A stretch of 47,182 bases of DNA, taken from positions 1 to 47,182 of the forward strand of contig CAIYBH010000015.1 in the NCBI GenBank assembly GCA_903924405.1, in the 5' to 3' direction. This document shows, one piece after another, positions 9,212-17,879 of the stretch. The stretch is from an uncultured Planctomycetaceae bacterium (lineage in GTDB: Bacteria > Planctomycetota > Planctomycetia > Planctomycetales > Planctomycetaceae). The position numbers were made by a program, and so were the translations under genes. Every line of letters begins with the position of its first letter. Positions within the stretch are counted from its first letter, which is position 1. The notes under the pieces were generated by a model, which did not search any database, had not been told where the DNA came from, and saw only the letters and a list, made by a program, of their open reading frames with translations.

Positions 9212-10627
9212 TCAGACATCGTAGGTGACAATTCCGTGTCGCTGAGACCGGCTGATCTTCTCTGTGGAATACAAGCCGGCCAGCACGAATTCCACGCAGG
9301 AAGCCCGCATCGCGGCATTCTCCGAGGCGTTGACTTCGAAGGCCTTGTCCCACACCGGAGGCACTCGCTTCAGCAACGATTCGTAGTGCGCGCTGGGCAA
9401 CATGTCGCCCACTTCAATACGGACACCCTTCGCGAAGATCTTTGAAATCTCGTCCAGACCATGCTGTTCAACGTACTCTTCGAAGACCGTACGAATCGCT
9501 TCAGCCACCACGCTTTCCAGCACCTGCCGTTCACTCATCTGATGACTGCTCATCAGATCCACTTCCAGCTTACCCAGCGACGATGAGTACAGGTGCCCGA
9601 GGTCACTGATTCGGGGAACTGCCGGTCGCTCTGCAAGCACCGCACCACGACGACGAGCACTGGCAATCATCGTCTGATAGTTGGCAATGCTGAACCTCGC
9701 ACTCACTCCGGACTGCTGGTCAATGTACCGACTGCGACGGGCCTTGCGACTGATCTCCTCAATGATCTGCTTCATGAACCACGGCACCACCACTGGAAAT
9801 TCGCCATCCAGAGCAATCTCGCACTCCTGCTCCATAATACGAATACCAGCGTCCCGTTCATTCGGGTAATGCGTCTGGATCAGACTGCCAATGCGGTCCT
9901 TCAGCTGAGGAATGACTTTCCCGCTGCGGTTGTAAGTCGCCGGATTCGCGGAAAACAGGATCATCACGTCCAGCTGGAACTGCACGGGATAGCCGCGAAT
10001 CTGCACGTCACGCTCTTCCAGAATGTTGAACAACCCGACCTGCACCAGTTCGTCCAGCTCCGGCAACTCGTTCATGGCAAAAATGCCACGATGCATGCGC
10101 GGAATCAGTCCAAAGTGCAACGCCTCTTCAGCCGACATGCTGGTACCGCCAGCCAGTTTCGCCGGATCAATTTCCCCGATGATGTCCGCGAATTTCGTGC
10201 CCGGTGCCAGTCGCTCCGCGTAGCGCTGATCCCGAGGCCACCACAGGATGCGTATCTGATCCTCAGGCACGTCCGCAACGTAACGCTTGCCCTGACTTGT
10301 GATCGGCTGATACGGATCCTCATGTACGGGACACCCCGGCAGATCCAGATACGGCAGAAATTCATCCAGAAACCTCGGCAGCAGTCGCATCATGCGGCTC
10401 TTGCCCTGGCCCTTCTCGCCAAGGAACAGCATGTCATGGCCCGCCAGCAGGGCAAGGCTGATTTCCGGAACCACGGTGTTCTCGTAGCCCACCATGCCGG
10501 GAAACAACTCTTCTCCGCTCCCCAGCAGCCTCTGGAAATTCTCCTGAATCTCCTGTTTGACTGAACGCGATTTCCACCCACTGGCTCTCAGCTCCGCAAG
10601 TGTCTGCGGCAGGGCTCCATCACTCAT
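9212..10627 (-). CDS. MoxR/Mg-chelatase ChlI-like AAA+ ATPase
   Basis: A 471-aa AAA+ ATPase. The Walker A loop is at about residues 70-78 (GEKGQGKSR), the Walker B-like strand is [11 protein letters not shown], and a sensor-1-like [14 protein letters not shown] is followed by LKDRIG. The helical insertion before Walker B and overall layout resemble ChlI/BchI and MoxR proteins, chaperone-like ATPases that remodel or insert cofactors into partner proteins, usually with a von Willebrand A-domain partner. No VWA gene lies in this window. Convergent with rpoD and divergent from the cyclotransferase-like gene. It is not a sigma54 activator, since no GAFTGA loop is visible. The target is unknown. 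Confidence 0.85.
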   Translation of the reverse strand: MSDGALPQTLAELRASGWKSRSVKQEIQENFQRLLGSGEELFPGMVGYENTVVPEISLALLAGHDMLFLGEKGQGKSRMMRLLPRFLDEFLPYLDLPGCPVHEDPYQPITSQGKRYVADVPEDQIRILWWPRDQRYAERLAPGTKFADIIGEIDPAKLAGGTSMSAEEALHFGLIPRMHRGIFAMNELPELDELVQVGLFNILEERDVQIRGYPVQFQLDVMILFSANPATYNRSGKVIPQLKDRIGSLIQTHYPNERDAGIRIMEQECEIALDGEFPVVVPWFMKQIIEEISRKARRSRYIDQQSGVSARFSIANYQTMIASARRRGAVLAERPAVPRISDLGHLYSSSLGKLEVDLMSSHQMSERQVLESVVAEAIRTVFEEYVEQHGLDEISKIFAKGVRIEVGDMLPSAHYESLLKRVPPVWDKAFEVNASENAAMRASCVEFVLAGLYSTEKISRSQRHGIVTYDV

Positions 10628-10906
10628 CGTGTACTCGTTTCTATTATCAGGATTTCACTGAAATTGCAGGCCCGGACAGCCTATTCCCGGACAAGCTCAC
10701 AGCCATCCTCTGTGTTCCTGCCCATCAGCCTTGCTATAAACCCTGTCTGCGGACCTCCCGCCCGGTGTAGAATCCGGGACATCAGAGATTCTCCGCTGTA
10801 TCGCTTCGGCCAACTTCGGATTATTGGCCGTGATTCTCACAGGAACAGCCTCCACACAGACATTCCTGTTTCAATTCCCCGAATTTGCCCATGGATCGCC
10901 CCACCG

Positions 10907-11293
10907 ATGTCGCAGCTGGTTTTTGTCTATGGCTCACTGAAACGCGGCTACGCCCTGCACTCACTGCTGGCACACGCCACCTTCGTCGGAAACGCGGTGA
11001 CCGAACCCCTCTACCGACTTTTTGATCTCGGCCACTATCCCGGGCTGGTGGAATGGCCCGCAGGGCTGGCCGTCCACGGCGAACTCTACGACGTCGATGA
11101 AGCAACCCTGGTTCAGCTGGATGCTGCAGAAGGCGTCGCCGATGAGCTGTACGTGCGACGTGAAATCCACCTGCAGCCGCCGCCCAACGAACGCCCGGTC
11201 CACGCCTGGTTCTGGCTGGGACGCGTTCGCAACGCTGCAGATTGCGGTGACCACTGGCCAGCCAGTTCACCACAGCCACATCTGCCACAGTAG
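10907..11293 (+). CDS. Gamma-glutamylcyclotransferase (AIG2/GGCT)-like protein
   Basis: A 128-aa protein of the AIG2/gamma-glutamylcyclotransferase-like fold. The N-terminal LVFVYGSLKRGYALHSLL contains the family's YGSLxxG signature that binds the substrate carboxylate, and QLDAAEG supplies the conserved acidic residue expected to act as general acid/base. The family releases 5-oxoproline from gamma-glutamyl amines or peptides, but substrates vary. The frame is open from 10664, but residues before the ATG at 10907 have no family similarity. The C-terminal 20 or so residues (after WFWLGRV) are low in structure and could be unconserved tail. Apparently monocistronic. Confidence 0.8.
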   Translation: MSQLVFVYGSLKRGYALHSLLAHATFVGNAVTEPLYRLFDLGHYPGLVEWPAGLAVHGELYDVDEATLVQLDAAEGVADELYVRREIHLQPPPNERPVHAWFWLGRVRNAADCGDHWPASSPQPHLPQ

Positions 11294-11381
11294 CAGTTCA
11301 CAGGACTTCCAGCCTGCAGGCCCTCCTGCAGCGCGACGTGCGGGGCTGGCCCGGCGAAACGGTATTGCTTAAGCCATTTAT

Positions 11382-11405
11382 CGCGTTTCGCTCTGACGAA
11401 ACGCG
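11382..11405 (-). repeat. Dispersed hairpin element, copy C (inverted)
   Basis: CGCGTTTCG and CGAAACGCG form a 9-bp stem with a 6-base loop. Read on the minus strand the core and loop (CGTTTCG, TCAGAG, CGAAACG) differ by one base from the elements at 27900-27919 and 47155-47174. Weak similarity extends to about 11435, where an AATT-containing flank precedes the hairpin as in the other copies. Confidence 0.6.
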
Positions 11406-11539
11406 CGTCCTGCATTACTCCGGGGAATTTTTGCGTCATGACGGGAGCAGATCGCTTGCGCTGGCGAATGGCCGTCTCAGAAACCATCGCTGTCGCTAGT
11501 CAGCGTTCTTCCGCACCATGGCCGCACGAGTAAAATAAA

Positions 11540-11577
11540 AAAGCCCGAACTTTGGCCTGTGCCAGAGTCCGGGCTTT
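11540..11577. terminator. Terminator shared by ahcY and the convergent cyclotransferase gene
   Basis: A 16-17-bp stem (AAGCCCGAACTTTGGC against GCCAGAGTCCGGGCTT, with two imperfect pairs) has a CTGT loop and T-rich runs on both sides, including a 7-T run at 11581-11587 on the plus strand. It lies just past the ahcY stop. Confidence 0.85.
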
Positions 11578-11619
11578 GCGTTTTTTTAGCCCTGAGGGCC
11601 GAACAGCCCACGAACCATC

Positions 11620-12948
11620 CTAGTAGCGGTAGTGCTGCGGCTTGTACGGACCAGCGGCTGAGACGCCGATGTAATCGGACTGAGCGGTCGTCAGAACTTC
11701 CAACTTGGCGCCCAGCTTGGACAGGTGCAGACGTGCAACTTCTTCGTCCAGTTCCTTCGGCAGCAGGTGCACACCCACAGCGTACTTGCTGGTTTCTGTC
11801 CACAGTGCAATCTGTGCCATGACCTGATTCGTGAAGCTGTTGCTCATCACGAACGATGGATGGCCTGTCGCACAACCCAGATTCACCAATCGACCTTCAG
11901 CAAGCACGATGATCGCCTTGCCGTTCGGGTAGACGTACTTATCAACCGGGCCACCTTCGTCAGCGGCCGACTTGATCCGGATCCGACGGACAGACTTGTG
12001 ATCGTTCAGGTAAGCGATCTGAATTTCTGAGTCGAAGTGGCCGATGTTGCACACGATCGCCTGGTGCTTCATCTTGTCCAGGTGCTCGCCACGAATGACG
12101 TCGATGTTTCCGGTGGCTGTCACGAAGATGTCGCCGATCGCAGCGGCTTCATCCATCGTGGTGACCTGGTAACCTTCCATCAACGCCTGCAGGGCACAGA
12201 TGGGGTCGATTTCAGTCACAATCACTCGGGCACCCAGACCGTCCATTGCGTCAGCACAGCCCTTGCCCACGTCCCCGTAACCACAGACAACGACGACCTT
12301 ACCGGCCACCATCACGTCGGTCGCTCGCTTGATGCCGTCTGCCAGCGATTCGCGGCAGCCGTACAGGTTGTCAAACTTGCTCTTGGTGACAGAGTCGTTG
12401 ACATTGATCGCCGGGATCGCCAACTTGCCGGCCGCCAGCATCTGGTGCAGGCGGTGAACGCCGGTGGTCGTTTCTTCGGACAGGCCCTTGATGCCGGCCA
12501 GCAGTTCCGGAAACTTGTCATGGACCATGGTCGTCAGGTCGCCACCATCATCCAGAATCATGTTCAGCGGCTGGCCGTCCGGGAAAATCAGAGTCTGCTC
12601 GATGCACCAGTCGAATTCTTCAGCGTTCATACCCTTCCACGCGAACACTGGAATACCAACAGCAGCAATGGCCGCAGCAGCATGGTCCTGCGTCGAAAAG
12701 ATGTTGCAGCTGGACCACTGAACCTGAGCACCCAAAGCCTTCAGCGTTTCAATCAGCACGGCCGTCTGAATGGTCATGTGCAGGCAGCCAGCGATGCGGG
12801 CGTCTTTGAGTGGCTGGCTGTCCGCGTACTTTTCGCGCAGTGCCATCAAACCTGGCATTTCAATTTCTGCAATCTCGATCTCTTTTCGCCCAAGTTCGGC
12901 CAGTTCAATGTTGGCAACTTTGTAGGGCAACGCGGACACAGTGCTCAT
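11620..12948 (-). CDS. ahcY: S-adenosylhomocysteine hydrolase (adenosylhomocysteinase)
   Basis: A 442-aa enzyme that splits S-adenosylhomocysteine into adenosine and homocysteine, removing the inhibitor made by all SAM-dependent methyltransferases. Family hallmarks include [15 protein letters not shown], the NAD-binding [30 protein letters not shown] and the C-terminal KPQHYRY, whose Lys/Tyr reach into the neighbouring subunit's NAD site. Length fits the shorter bacterial form lacking the roughly 40-residue insertion seen in some homologues. GAGAG precedes the ATG. A predicted structured leader lies upstream. Homocysteine made here would feed the MetH encoded at 28604-32371. Confidence 0.96.
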   Translation of the reverse strand: MSTVSALPYKVANIELAELGRKEIEIAEIEMPGLMALREKYADSQPLKDARIAGCLHMTIQTAVLIETLKALGAQVQWSSCNIFSTQDHAAAAIAAVGIPVFAWKGMNAEEFDWCIEQTLIFPDGQPLNMILDDGGDLTTMVHDKFPELLAGIKGLSEETTTGVHRLHQMLAAGKLAIPAINVNDSVTKSKFDNLYGCRESLADGIKRATDVMVAGKVVVVCGYGDVGKGCADAMDGLGARVIVTEIDPICALQALMEGYQVTTMDEAAAIGDIFVTATGNIDVIRGEHLDKMKHQAIVCNIGHFDSEIQIAYLNDHKSVRRIRIKSAADEGGPVDKYVYPNGKAIIVLAEGRLVNLGCATGHPSFVMSNSFTNQVMAQIALWTETSKYAVGVHLLPKELDEEVARLHLSKLGAKLEVLTTAQSDYIGVSAAGPYKPQHYRY

Positions 12949-13100
12949 GAAAAACTCTCACAACAAAATGAATTGACCGTGGAAATGGGCTGTTTTCATT
13001 CCGCCAGATTCTGGCGAGGGTTAACCGACCGGATTCCCAAAAACGCAGATTACTCGAGTGTTTTGATCTCGGGAATCTGCCCAGCTCAACCATTATCTTA
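12949..13100 (-). promoter_or_regulatory. Candidate structured 5' leader of ahcY with two exclusive pairings
   Basis: A TAAGAT -10-like box at 13100-13095 would start RNA near 13087. The leader opens with GCAGATTCCCGAG. GCAGATT (13080-13074) can pair with AATCTGC (13051-13045), with an inner CGAG/CTCG stem, or GATTCCC (13077-13071) can pair with GGGAATC (13038-13032). The two pairings share bases, so they exclude each other. A further hairpin CGCCAG-AAT-CTGGCG follows at 13017-13003. It does not match the SAH or SAM riboswitch consensus I know. Function is inferred only. Confidence 0.35.
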
Positions 13101-13592
13101 CTCAGATTCGTTCAAAATAAAGCCCAAAGACAGGGCTATTTCCCGAGTTTTCATCGGATCCCATGCAGAGGGCCTTAAAGTGGACCACCGACACACAGGC
13201 CCCCACCGCCGAGAAGGCAGACGGACCCCGGAAGCGTGCGGTTGGTTCACGACCAATGTGGCAGATTCGCCACGGGTGTGTCTCTCAACTGCAGGTTTGT
13301 TCCGGAGGCAGGATTCAGTTCCGCCCCCCAGCTTGATCCGGGAATCAGCTTATCCACCCCGATCAGCGAGCCAATAATTTCCGTGGCCTCCCATTTCCCG
13401 GGCCCTGCGCGGTACTCTCACTCTGTGAAGCGAATCGCCAGAGGCCCGCGATATCGCTTGATTCGAGCTGTAATTTCCCCCTGAACGCATGCGATCTCAG
13501 GCCGCGGAATTCCAGGTCTTGAGACGATTGACCTTGAATGGAGGCGTGAGGGTGCCCAGCATCGATCAGTTTTCGCGCTCTGCAAAACAGCA
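13101..13592. other. Intergenic region between ahcY leader and typA terminator
   Basis: About 490 bases upstream of ahcY. Open frames here (for example 13418-13759 minus) have no recognisable product or ribosome binding site. No clear -35 box for ahcY could be assigned. Confidence 0.4.
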
Positions 13593-13625
13593 GGCCCCCC
13601 GAGATTTACAAAATCACGGGGGGCC
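13593..13625 (-). terminator. Probable typA terminator
   Basis: GGCCCCCCG at 13593-13601 pairs with CGGGGGGCC at 13617-13625, extended by GATTT/AAATC around a 3-base loop. In the minus direction it is followed by a short TGTTTTG run. It lies 35 bases past the typA stop. Confidence 0.7.
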
Positions 13626-13659
13626 AGTGTGTGATTTGGGCAGAACAACCGAAGTTTTA

Positions 13660-15522
13660 CTAACCCTTGCTTCGATGCAGTCGCTTCCGTTCGGTTTCCG
13701 TCAACAGCGTTTTCCGCAGACGGATCACCTGGGGCGTGACTTCGACGTACTCGTCCCATTCGATGTATTCAAGTGCGGCTTCCAGAGTCATCTCACGTGG
13801 GGGTCGCAGCAACACGGCGTCGTCGGCCCCGGCGGAACGAATGTTGGTCAATTTCTTTTCCCGGATCGGGTTCACAGTCATGTCGTTGTCTCGGCTGTTC
13901 TCCCCGATGATCATGCCTTCGTAGACGTCTTCGCCAGGGTTGACGAACATGTCGGCCCGCTCCTGCAGTTTCCACAGGGCATAAGCGATGGCACGACCGC
14001 TGTCCTGAGAAATCAACACCCCGTTCTGGCGATGCGGAATTTCCCCTTCGACAGGCCGATAGTCTTCAAACCGGTGGTGCATGATGGCTTCACCACGCGT
14101 GGCGTTGAGCATGCGAGTTCTCATGCCGATCAGGCCGCGGGCCGGAATACTGAATTCGATATGCGTCATCCCGGTGGCCGTGGTGGACATGGCCTTGGCC
14201 TGCCCACGTCGAGCTCCGACCAGTTCCATGACTGGCCCAAGGTCAGCGCTGGGCACATCCACTTCCAGCAACTCGTACGGCTCACACTTTTTGCCGTTGA
14301 TTTCCCGCACGATGACTTCTGGCTTTCCGACGGAAAGCTCGTAGCCTTCACGCCGCATCGTTTCAATCAGAACGGCCAGGTGCAGAACACCTCGACCAGA
14401 CACCTTGAAGGCGTCCATGTCGTCTGTCTCTTCGACTCGCAGAGCCACGTTGGACTGCAATTCACGATACAACCGGTCTCGCAGATTGCGGCTGGTGACG
14501 AATTTGCCGTGCTGGCCCGCCAGTGGTGAGCTGTTGACAGTGAACTTCATGGACAATGTGGGCTCATCCACCGCGATTCGCTCGAGCGCAACGGGGTTGA
14601 TCGGATCTGCGATGGTGTCACCAATCTCCGGATCAGGCAGCCCGATGACGGCAACGATGTCGCCCGCAGAGGCCTCTGCCGTGTCGCTGCGTCCAAGATT
14701 GTCGAAGAACTGCACCTGCTCAACACGCGCCATCGTTTTTGAACCGTCAGCACGCATCATCGCAATCTGCTGACCTGAGCGAATTTTTCCGGCCGCAATC
14801 CGACCAGTAGCAATCCGTCCAACATACCGAGACCACTCAAGGGATGTCACCATCAACTGCAGTGGATCGTCAGGCCGCACGACCGGTCCCGGGATCTTGT
14901 CCAGCACCATTTCCAGCAATGGGCGGACGTCGCCCCCCTTGTTGGCCGGGTCATGAGTCGCGTAGCCTTCACGCGCACTGGTGTAAATGTAGGGGAAGTC
15001 CAGCGTCTTATCGTCCGCTCCCAGTTCCACCAGCAAGTCAAAGGTCTGTGAGAGCACGTCGAATGGCCGACAGTCCGGTCGGTCGATCTTATTGATCACC
15101 ACCAACAGCGACAGTCCGCACTGCAATGCCTTCTGCAGTACAAAACGTGTCTGCGGCCGCGGGCCTTCGAAGGCATCGACCAGCAGCACGGCGCCGTCCG
15201 CCATCTTCAGCACGCGCTCGACTTCACCTCCGAAGTCGGCGTGCCCCGGTGTGTCAATAATGTTGATGCGGACACCGTTCCACATCATGGCAATGTTCTT
15301 GGCCAGAATCGTGATCCCGCGCTCGCGTTCCAGATCATTCGAATCCAGCAGACACGTCTGAAAGGACTGATTCTCGCGAAAGATACCGCTTTGCTTGATC
15401 AAACAGTCAACCAGGGACGTCTTACCATGGTCAACGTGCGCAATGATCGCGATGTTTCGCACATCAGTTCGACGCTGAACACCGTTTTCGTCAACGGCAG
15501 AAGGAATAGGAGCCATAGACAT
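13660..15522 (-). CDS. typA: Ribosome-associated translational GTPase TypA/BipA
   Basis: A 620-aa GTPase of the elongation-factor superfamily that binds the 70S ribosome and aids subunit assembly and stress adaptation. G1 is AHVDHGKTS near residues 29-37, switch II is [14 protein letters not shown], and G4 is NKIDRPDC. The C-terminal half has the TypA-specific segment [18 protein letters not shown] and the final [14 protein letters not shown] block. The frame opens at 15603, but the starts at 15522 or 15516 (two nearby ATGs) place the G domain at the usual distance. Length is close to the family's 605-615. Transcribed alone toward ahcY, with a hairpin terminator after the stop. Confidence 0.94.
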   Translation of the reverse strand: MSMAPIPSAVDENGVQRRTDVRNIAIIAHVDHGKTSLVDCLIKQSGIFRENQSFQTCLLDSNDLERERGITILAKNIAMMWNGVRINIIDTPGHADFGGEVERVLKMADGAVLLVDAFEGPRPQTRFVLQKALQCGLSLLVVINKIDRPDCRPFDVLSQTFDLLVELGADDKTLDFPYIYTSAREGYATHDPANKGGDVRPLLEMVLDKIPGPVVRPDDPLQLMVTSLEWSRYVGRIATGRIAAGKIRSGQQIAMMRADGSKTMARVEQVQFFDNLGRSDTAEASAGDIVAVIGLPDPEIGDTIADPINPVALERIAVDEPTLSMKFTVNSSPLAGQHGKFVTSRNLRDRLYRELQSNVALRVEETDDMDAFKVSGRGVLHLAVLIETMRREGYELSVGKPEVIVREINGKKCEPYELLEVDVPSADLGPVMELVGARRGQAKAMSTTATGMTHIEFSIPARGLIGMRTRMLNATRGEAIMHHRFEDYRPVEGEIPHRQNGVLISQDSGRAIAYALWKLQERADMFVNPGEDVYEGMIIGENSRDNDMTVNPIREKKLTNIRSAGADDAVLLRPPREMTLEAALEYIEWDEYVEVTPQVIRLRKTLLTETERKRLHRSKG

Positions 15523-16191
15523 GAAGAGATCCCGGTTACTGACGGCAGAGGAATCAACGCCTGAGCAGGCGGTGAACGCGGAAGGGTCGAGCGCCGACAC
15601 CACATGAGTCCGCGAGATGGCCGACCAGAAAGCAGGCGAATCCTACCGTCTGTCGGCCCGCAATCGAAGATCGGCCGGCGAAATTCAGGTTAAATTCCAG
15701 GGTCAGGGACGATTTTCCGTCCTAAACAGGCGGCTTCCACCCATTTCAACGGCACCCCGGCACGCACCCTTTATGGCACAGCGAGTCGATGCCTGCGCAG
15801 CGTCCATCCCTAAAGCCTCCGCAGATGCTACGACCGCAATCCACGGGCCAGCAGGCCCCATTCGCGAATCGGAGTACACACCGCAGGCAACTGACCTACG
15901 CCGCCACAGGCTCCATGGAACACTCAACGTGCACCCACAACACGGTCACCGCTGCGGGTGAGATCTCACTCGGCAGCGATGCGGACCCAACATTCGAATC
16001 CGGCACCGGTCTCCATCAGCTGACAGCACCAGGGAGCCAGTCGCCACAGAGGGCGCAGCACACAACCCGGAGCCCACGATTCACTCAGACTCTTGCCACG
16101 GGTGCCATGCTGCGTCTGCTGACGCCGGAAATCTTTCGCCGCAGCGCCCGCGCAGCATTCTGCCACACTCAGCGCCGCGAACTACACTCGC
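15523..16191. other. Intergenic region between typA and the small zinc-ribbon gene
   Basis: I see no supported gene. Long frames on the plus strand (15617-15961 and 15789-16361) have compositions like translated non-coding DNA, and the latter runs antisense across the convincing 40-aa gene. No tRNA or terminator recognised. Confidence 0.45.
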
Positions 16192-16314
16192 TCAGGATTT
16201 CTGAACGGCATGACAGGTCTTGCAACGGCGGGCAGCACGCACAATCTTGCCACACTTCGGACAACGCTTGGATTTCTTGGCCAGCTTCGCTTTCGTCTGA
16301 GGACGCAATACCAT
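16192..16314 (-). CDS. 40-aa basic double-CxxC zinc-ribbon protein
   Basis: A very small gene. The product begins MVLRPQTKAKLAKKSKR, followed by CPKCGKIVRAARRCKTCH, so two CxxC knuckles are separated by 10 residues and a Lys/Arg-rich N-terminus precedes them. GGAG lies 8 bases before the ATG. Small basic zinc-ribbon proteins are typical of ribosomal proteins (bL32, bL33, bL36) and translation or RNA-binding accessory factors, but the sequence does not match those I know, so I leave function open. It lies on the same strand as typA, which would fit a ribosome link, though about 670 bases separate them. The four spaced Cys, the charge and the ribosome binding site make a chance frame unlikely. 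Confidence 0.75.
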   Translation of the reverse strand: MVLRPQTKAKLAKKSKRCPKCGKIVRAARRCKTCHAVQKS

Positions 16315-16591
16315 CGTCAACACTCCAGTTTCAAAGGCTGATCACTGATCAACCACAATAGCCTGATAAATTCACCGCAACGGCCTGCCCAAGGCACGCC
16401 GAGCAGACTCCGAGCCCCGGAGAGCCGGAAAAACCACGTTTTTTAATGGGCGGGCGAAGAATACACAATGGACTTTCCCGCAGAACCCACCGGCAGCAGC
16501 CCGAAATCCCGAAAACGCCCGTCCCGATCGGAAAAGGGGACCCGATCGGAAAAGGGGGCAGGTACCAATAGTGCGGCGGCAGAAAAGGGGG

Positions 16592-16675
16592 GCGGCAGAA
16601 AAGGGGTCAGGTACCAATAGTGCGGAGCACCCTTCGGGCCATTTGGCTATTGGTACCTGACCCCTTTTCTGCCGC
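16592..16675. repeat. Perfect 29-bp inverted repeat (GGTACC-type palindromic element)
   Basis: Bases 16592-16620 are the exact reverse complement of 16647-16675, with a 26-base spacer. The arms contain GCAGAAAAGGGGTCAGGTAC and end in CAATAG. A partial further copy of the arm lies at about 16553-16576. The arrangement resembles REP/BIME or MITE-like non-coding elements; no transposase is nearby. Confidence 0.85.
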
Positions 16676-16728
16676 GCGGAGCACCCTTCGGGCCTTTAGG
16701 CTATTGGTACCTGACCCCTTTTTCTGCC
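16622..16728. repeat. Tandem direct repeat of about 52 bp
   Basis: Unit 1 at 16622-16673 and unit 2 at 16676-16728 both run from GCGGAGCACCCTTCGGGCC through GGCTATTGGTACCTGACCCC to TTCTGCC, differing by two substitutions (ATTTGG against TTTAGG) and one extra T in the T run. Unit 1 overlaps the right arm of the 29-bp inverted repeat, so the two repeat structures are nested. Confidence 0.85.
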
Positions 16729-16746
16729 CCCCCTTTTTCCGAACCC

Positions 16747-17721
16747 CTACTGTCCTTCACCCTCAGGGAGCAGGGGTTTGTGGCGAAATCTCGGACGGGG
16801 CGGTTTCGTGGGGTCCACTTTTCGCCCCTGACTGGTGGATGGGGCGCTGGTGAGCGGATTTGCGGCGCCCACAAGAGGCTCACCAACCTGCGTCTGCTGC
16901 AGCCGCTCCATGCCCCGCTGTGTGTAATCCTGCGACAATTCACATCCCAGCACTCGGCGATTCAGCTTGCGCGCTGTGACCAGCGTGGAGGCACTGCCGG
17001 AAAATGGATCCAGCACCAGATCCCCCTCACTGGAACACGCTCGGATGATTCGTGCCAGCAATTGCTCCGGCATCTGACAGCCATGAAATCCGGCTCGCTC
17101 GCTGAATGTCCCGGCCACACGCGGGAAGTACCAGACGTCCTCATCCTCCTGAAATCCTTCCGGGAGATCCTGCGGTCGGAGAATCCACGTGTCGTCCGGG
17201 ACACGTCCGGCTGAGTCCGCGCGCTTGTCTCCATAAACCAGCTGTCGTGCCGAGGGAACTCGGATGTCCGCGTGATGAAACGTGAAGGCGACCGGGTTCT
17301 TGACGAAGTGAAACAGGTGCGCGTGGGAGCGAGTAAACTTGTACTTGCAGTTGACTCCGAATGTGTAGTACCAGATCACCCAGCTGCGGCAGTGAAACCC
17401 CAGTTTCTGCGCTTCAATCTTCAGCTCTGCCGCGTATTCATCCCCGATCGCCAGCCAGAAGGTGCCCGTGGAAATCAGGACTCGATGCACCTGCGCCATC
17501 CACTCCCGCGACCATGCAAGGTACTTTTCCGAATCCAGCTGGTCCTGGTATTCGTCATATTCGTAGCCGATATTAAACGGTGGATCTGCAAAGGCGAGGT
17601 GCACGCTTTCCGCAGGCAGGCCAGCGAGTGTCTGCACACAGTCCCCCTGATGAATGCGGCCGGTGAGGCTTTCATCAACGGGAACCGCGTTGGTCTTCGG
17701 GGCAGTGTTGATCGAGGGCAT
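16747..17721 (-). CDS. DNA methyltransferase, beta-class (N6-adenine or N4-cytosine)
   Basis: A 324-aa amino-methyltransferase. The catalytic motif IV DPPFN appears near residue 46 and the SAM-binding motif I ([14 protein letters not shown]) comes later, near 245, which is the beta-class order seen in CcrM- and HinfI-like enzymes. It would transfer a methyl group from SAM to adenine N6 or cytosine N4 in a specific site. No restriction endonuclease or specificity gene is adjacent, so it is probably an orphan or regulatory enzyme. The last 40 or so residues (after the family's normal end near [13 protein letters not shown]) are Pro/Arg-rich with KPLLPEGEG, which reads like translated repeat DNA. 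The target sequence cannot be deduced. Confidence 0.88.
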   Translation of the reverse strand: MPSINTAPKTNAVPVDESLTGRIHQGDCVQTLAGLPAESVHLAFADPPFNIGYEYDEYQDQLDSEKYLAWSREWMAQVHRVLISTGTFWLAIGDEYAAELKIEAQKLGFHCRSWVIWYYTFGVNCKYKFTRSHAHLFHFVKNPVAFTFHHADIRVPSARQLVYGDKRADSAGRVPDDTWILRPQDLPEGFQEDEDVWYFPRVAGTFSERAGFHGCQMPEQLLARIIRACSSEGDLVLDPFSGSASTLVTARKLNRRVLGCELSQDYTQRGMERLQQTQVGEPLVGAANPLTSAPSTSQGRKVDPTKPPRPRFRHKPLLPEGEGQ

Positions 17722-17879
17722 CAGTCAGTCCTTAGTCTGTTGCATCCACCTATAAGCCGATAGCAGCCACTAACACGGAAATGCCGGCTGTCACCCTGCC
17801 TGGTCCGGACTGACCGGCGTACAGCATCGCGAGAGTCCCAGACGAAATGGCAGTTCATCCGATCAAGGGCCTCCTGGCC

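Larger units (their letters stand above)
11294..11619. other. Intergenic region with a hairpin repeat and a terminator
   Basis: No gene is supported. It holds one copy of the dispersed CGTTTCG hairpin element (around 11382-11405) and the shared terminator at 11540-11577. Confidence 0.6.
16315..16746. other. Intergenic region dominated by palindromic repeats
   Basis: No gene. The part from about 16525 to 16740 is built from repeated GATCGGAAAAGGGG, GCAGAAAAGGGG and GGTACCAATAG blocks in both orientations. The rest is unremarkable. Confidence 0.7.

Noticed and set aside
12949..13100. Known SAH riboswitch upstream of ahcY
   Set aside because: The conserved core of that class is not present. 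The region is kept only as an unclassified structured leader.
12037..13377. 446-aa plus-strand frame
   Set aside because: Antisense of ahcY and its leader; composition is not protein-like.
15980..16010. ATTCGAATCC, which looks like a tRNA T-loop
   Set aside because: No acceptor, D or anticodon stems can be folded around it, and no CCA or discriminator context.
15789..16361. 190-aa plus-strand frame
   Set aside because: Low-complexity Thr/Ser/His/Gln-rich translation with no family features, antisense to the convincing 40-aa zinc-ribbon gene.
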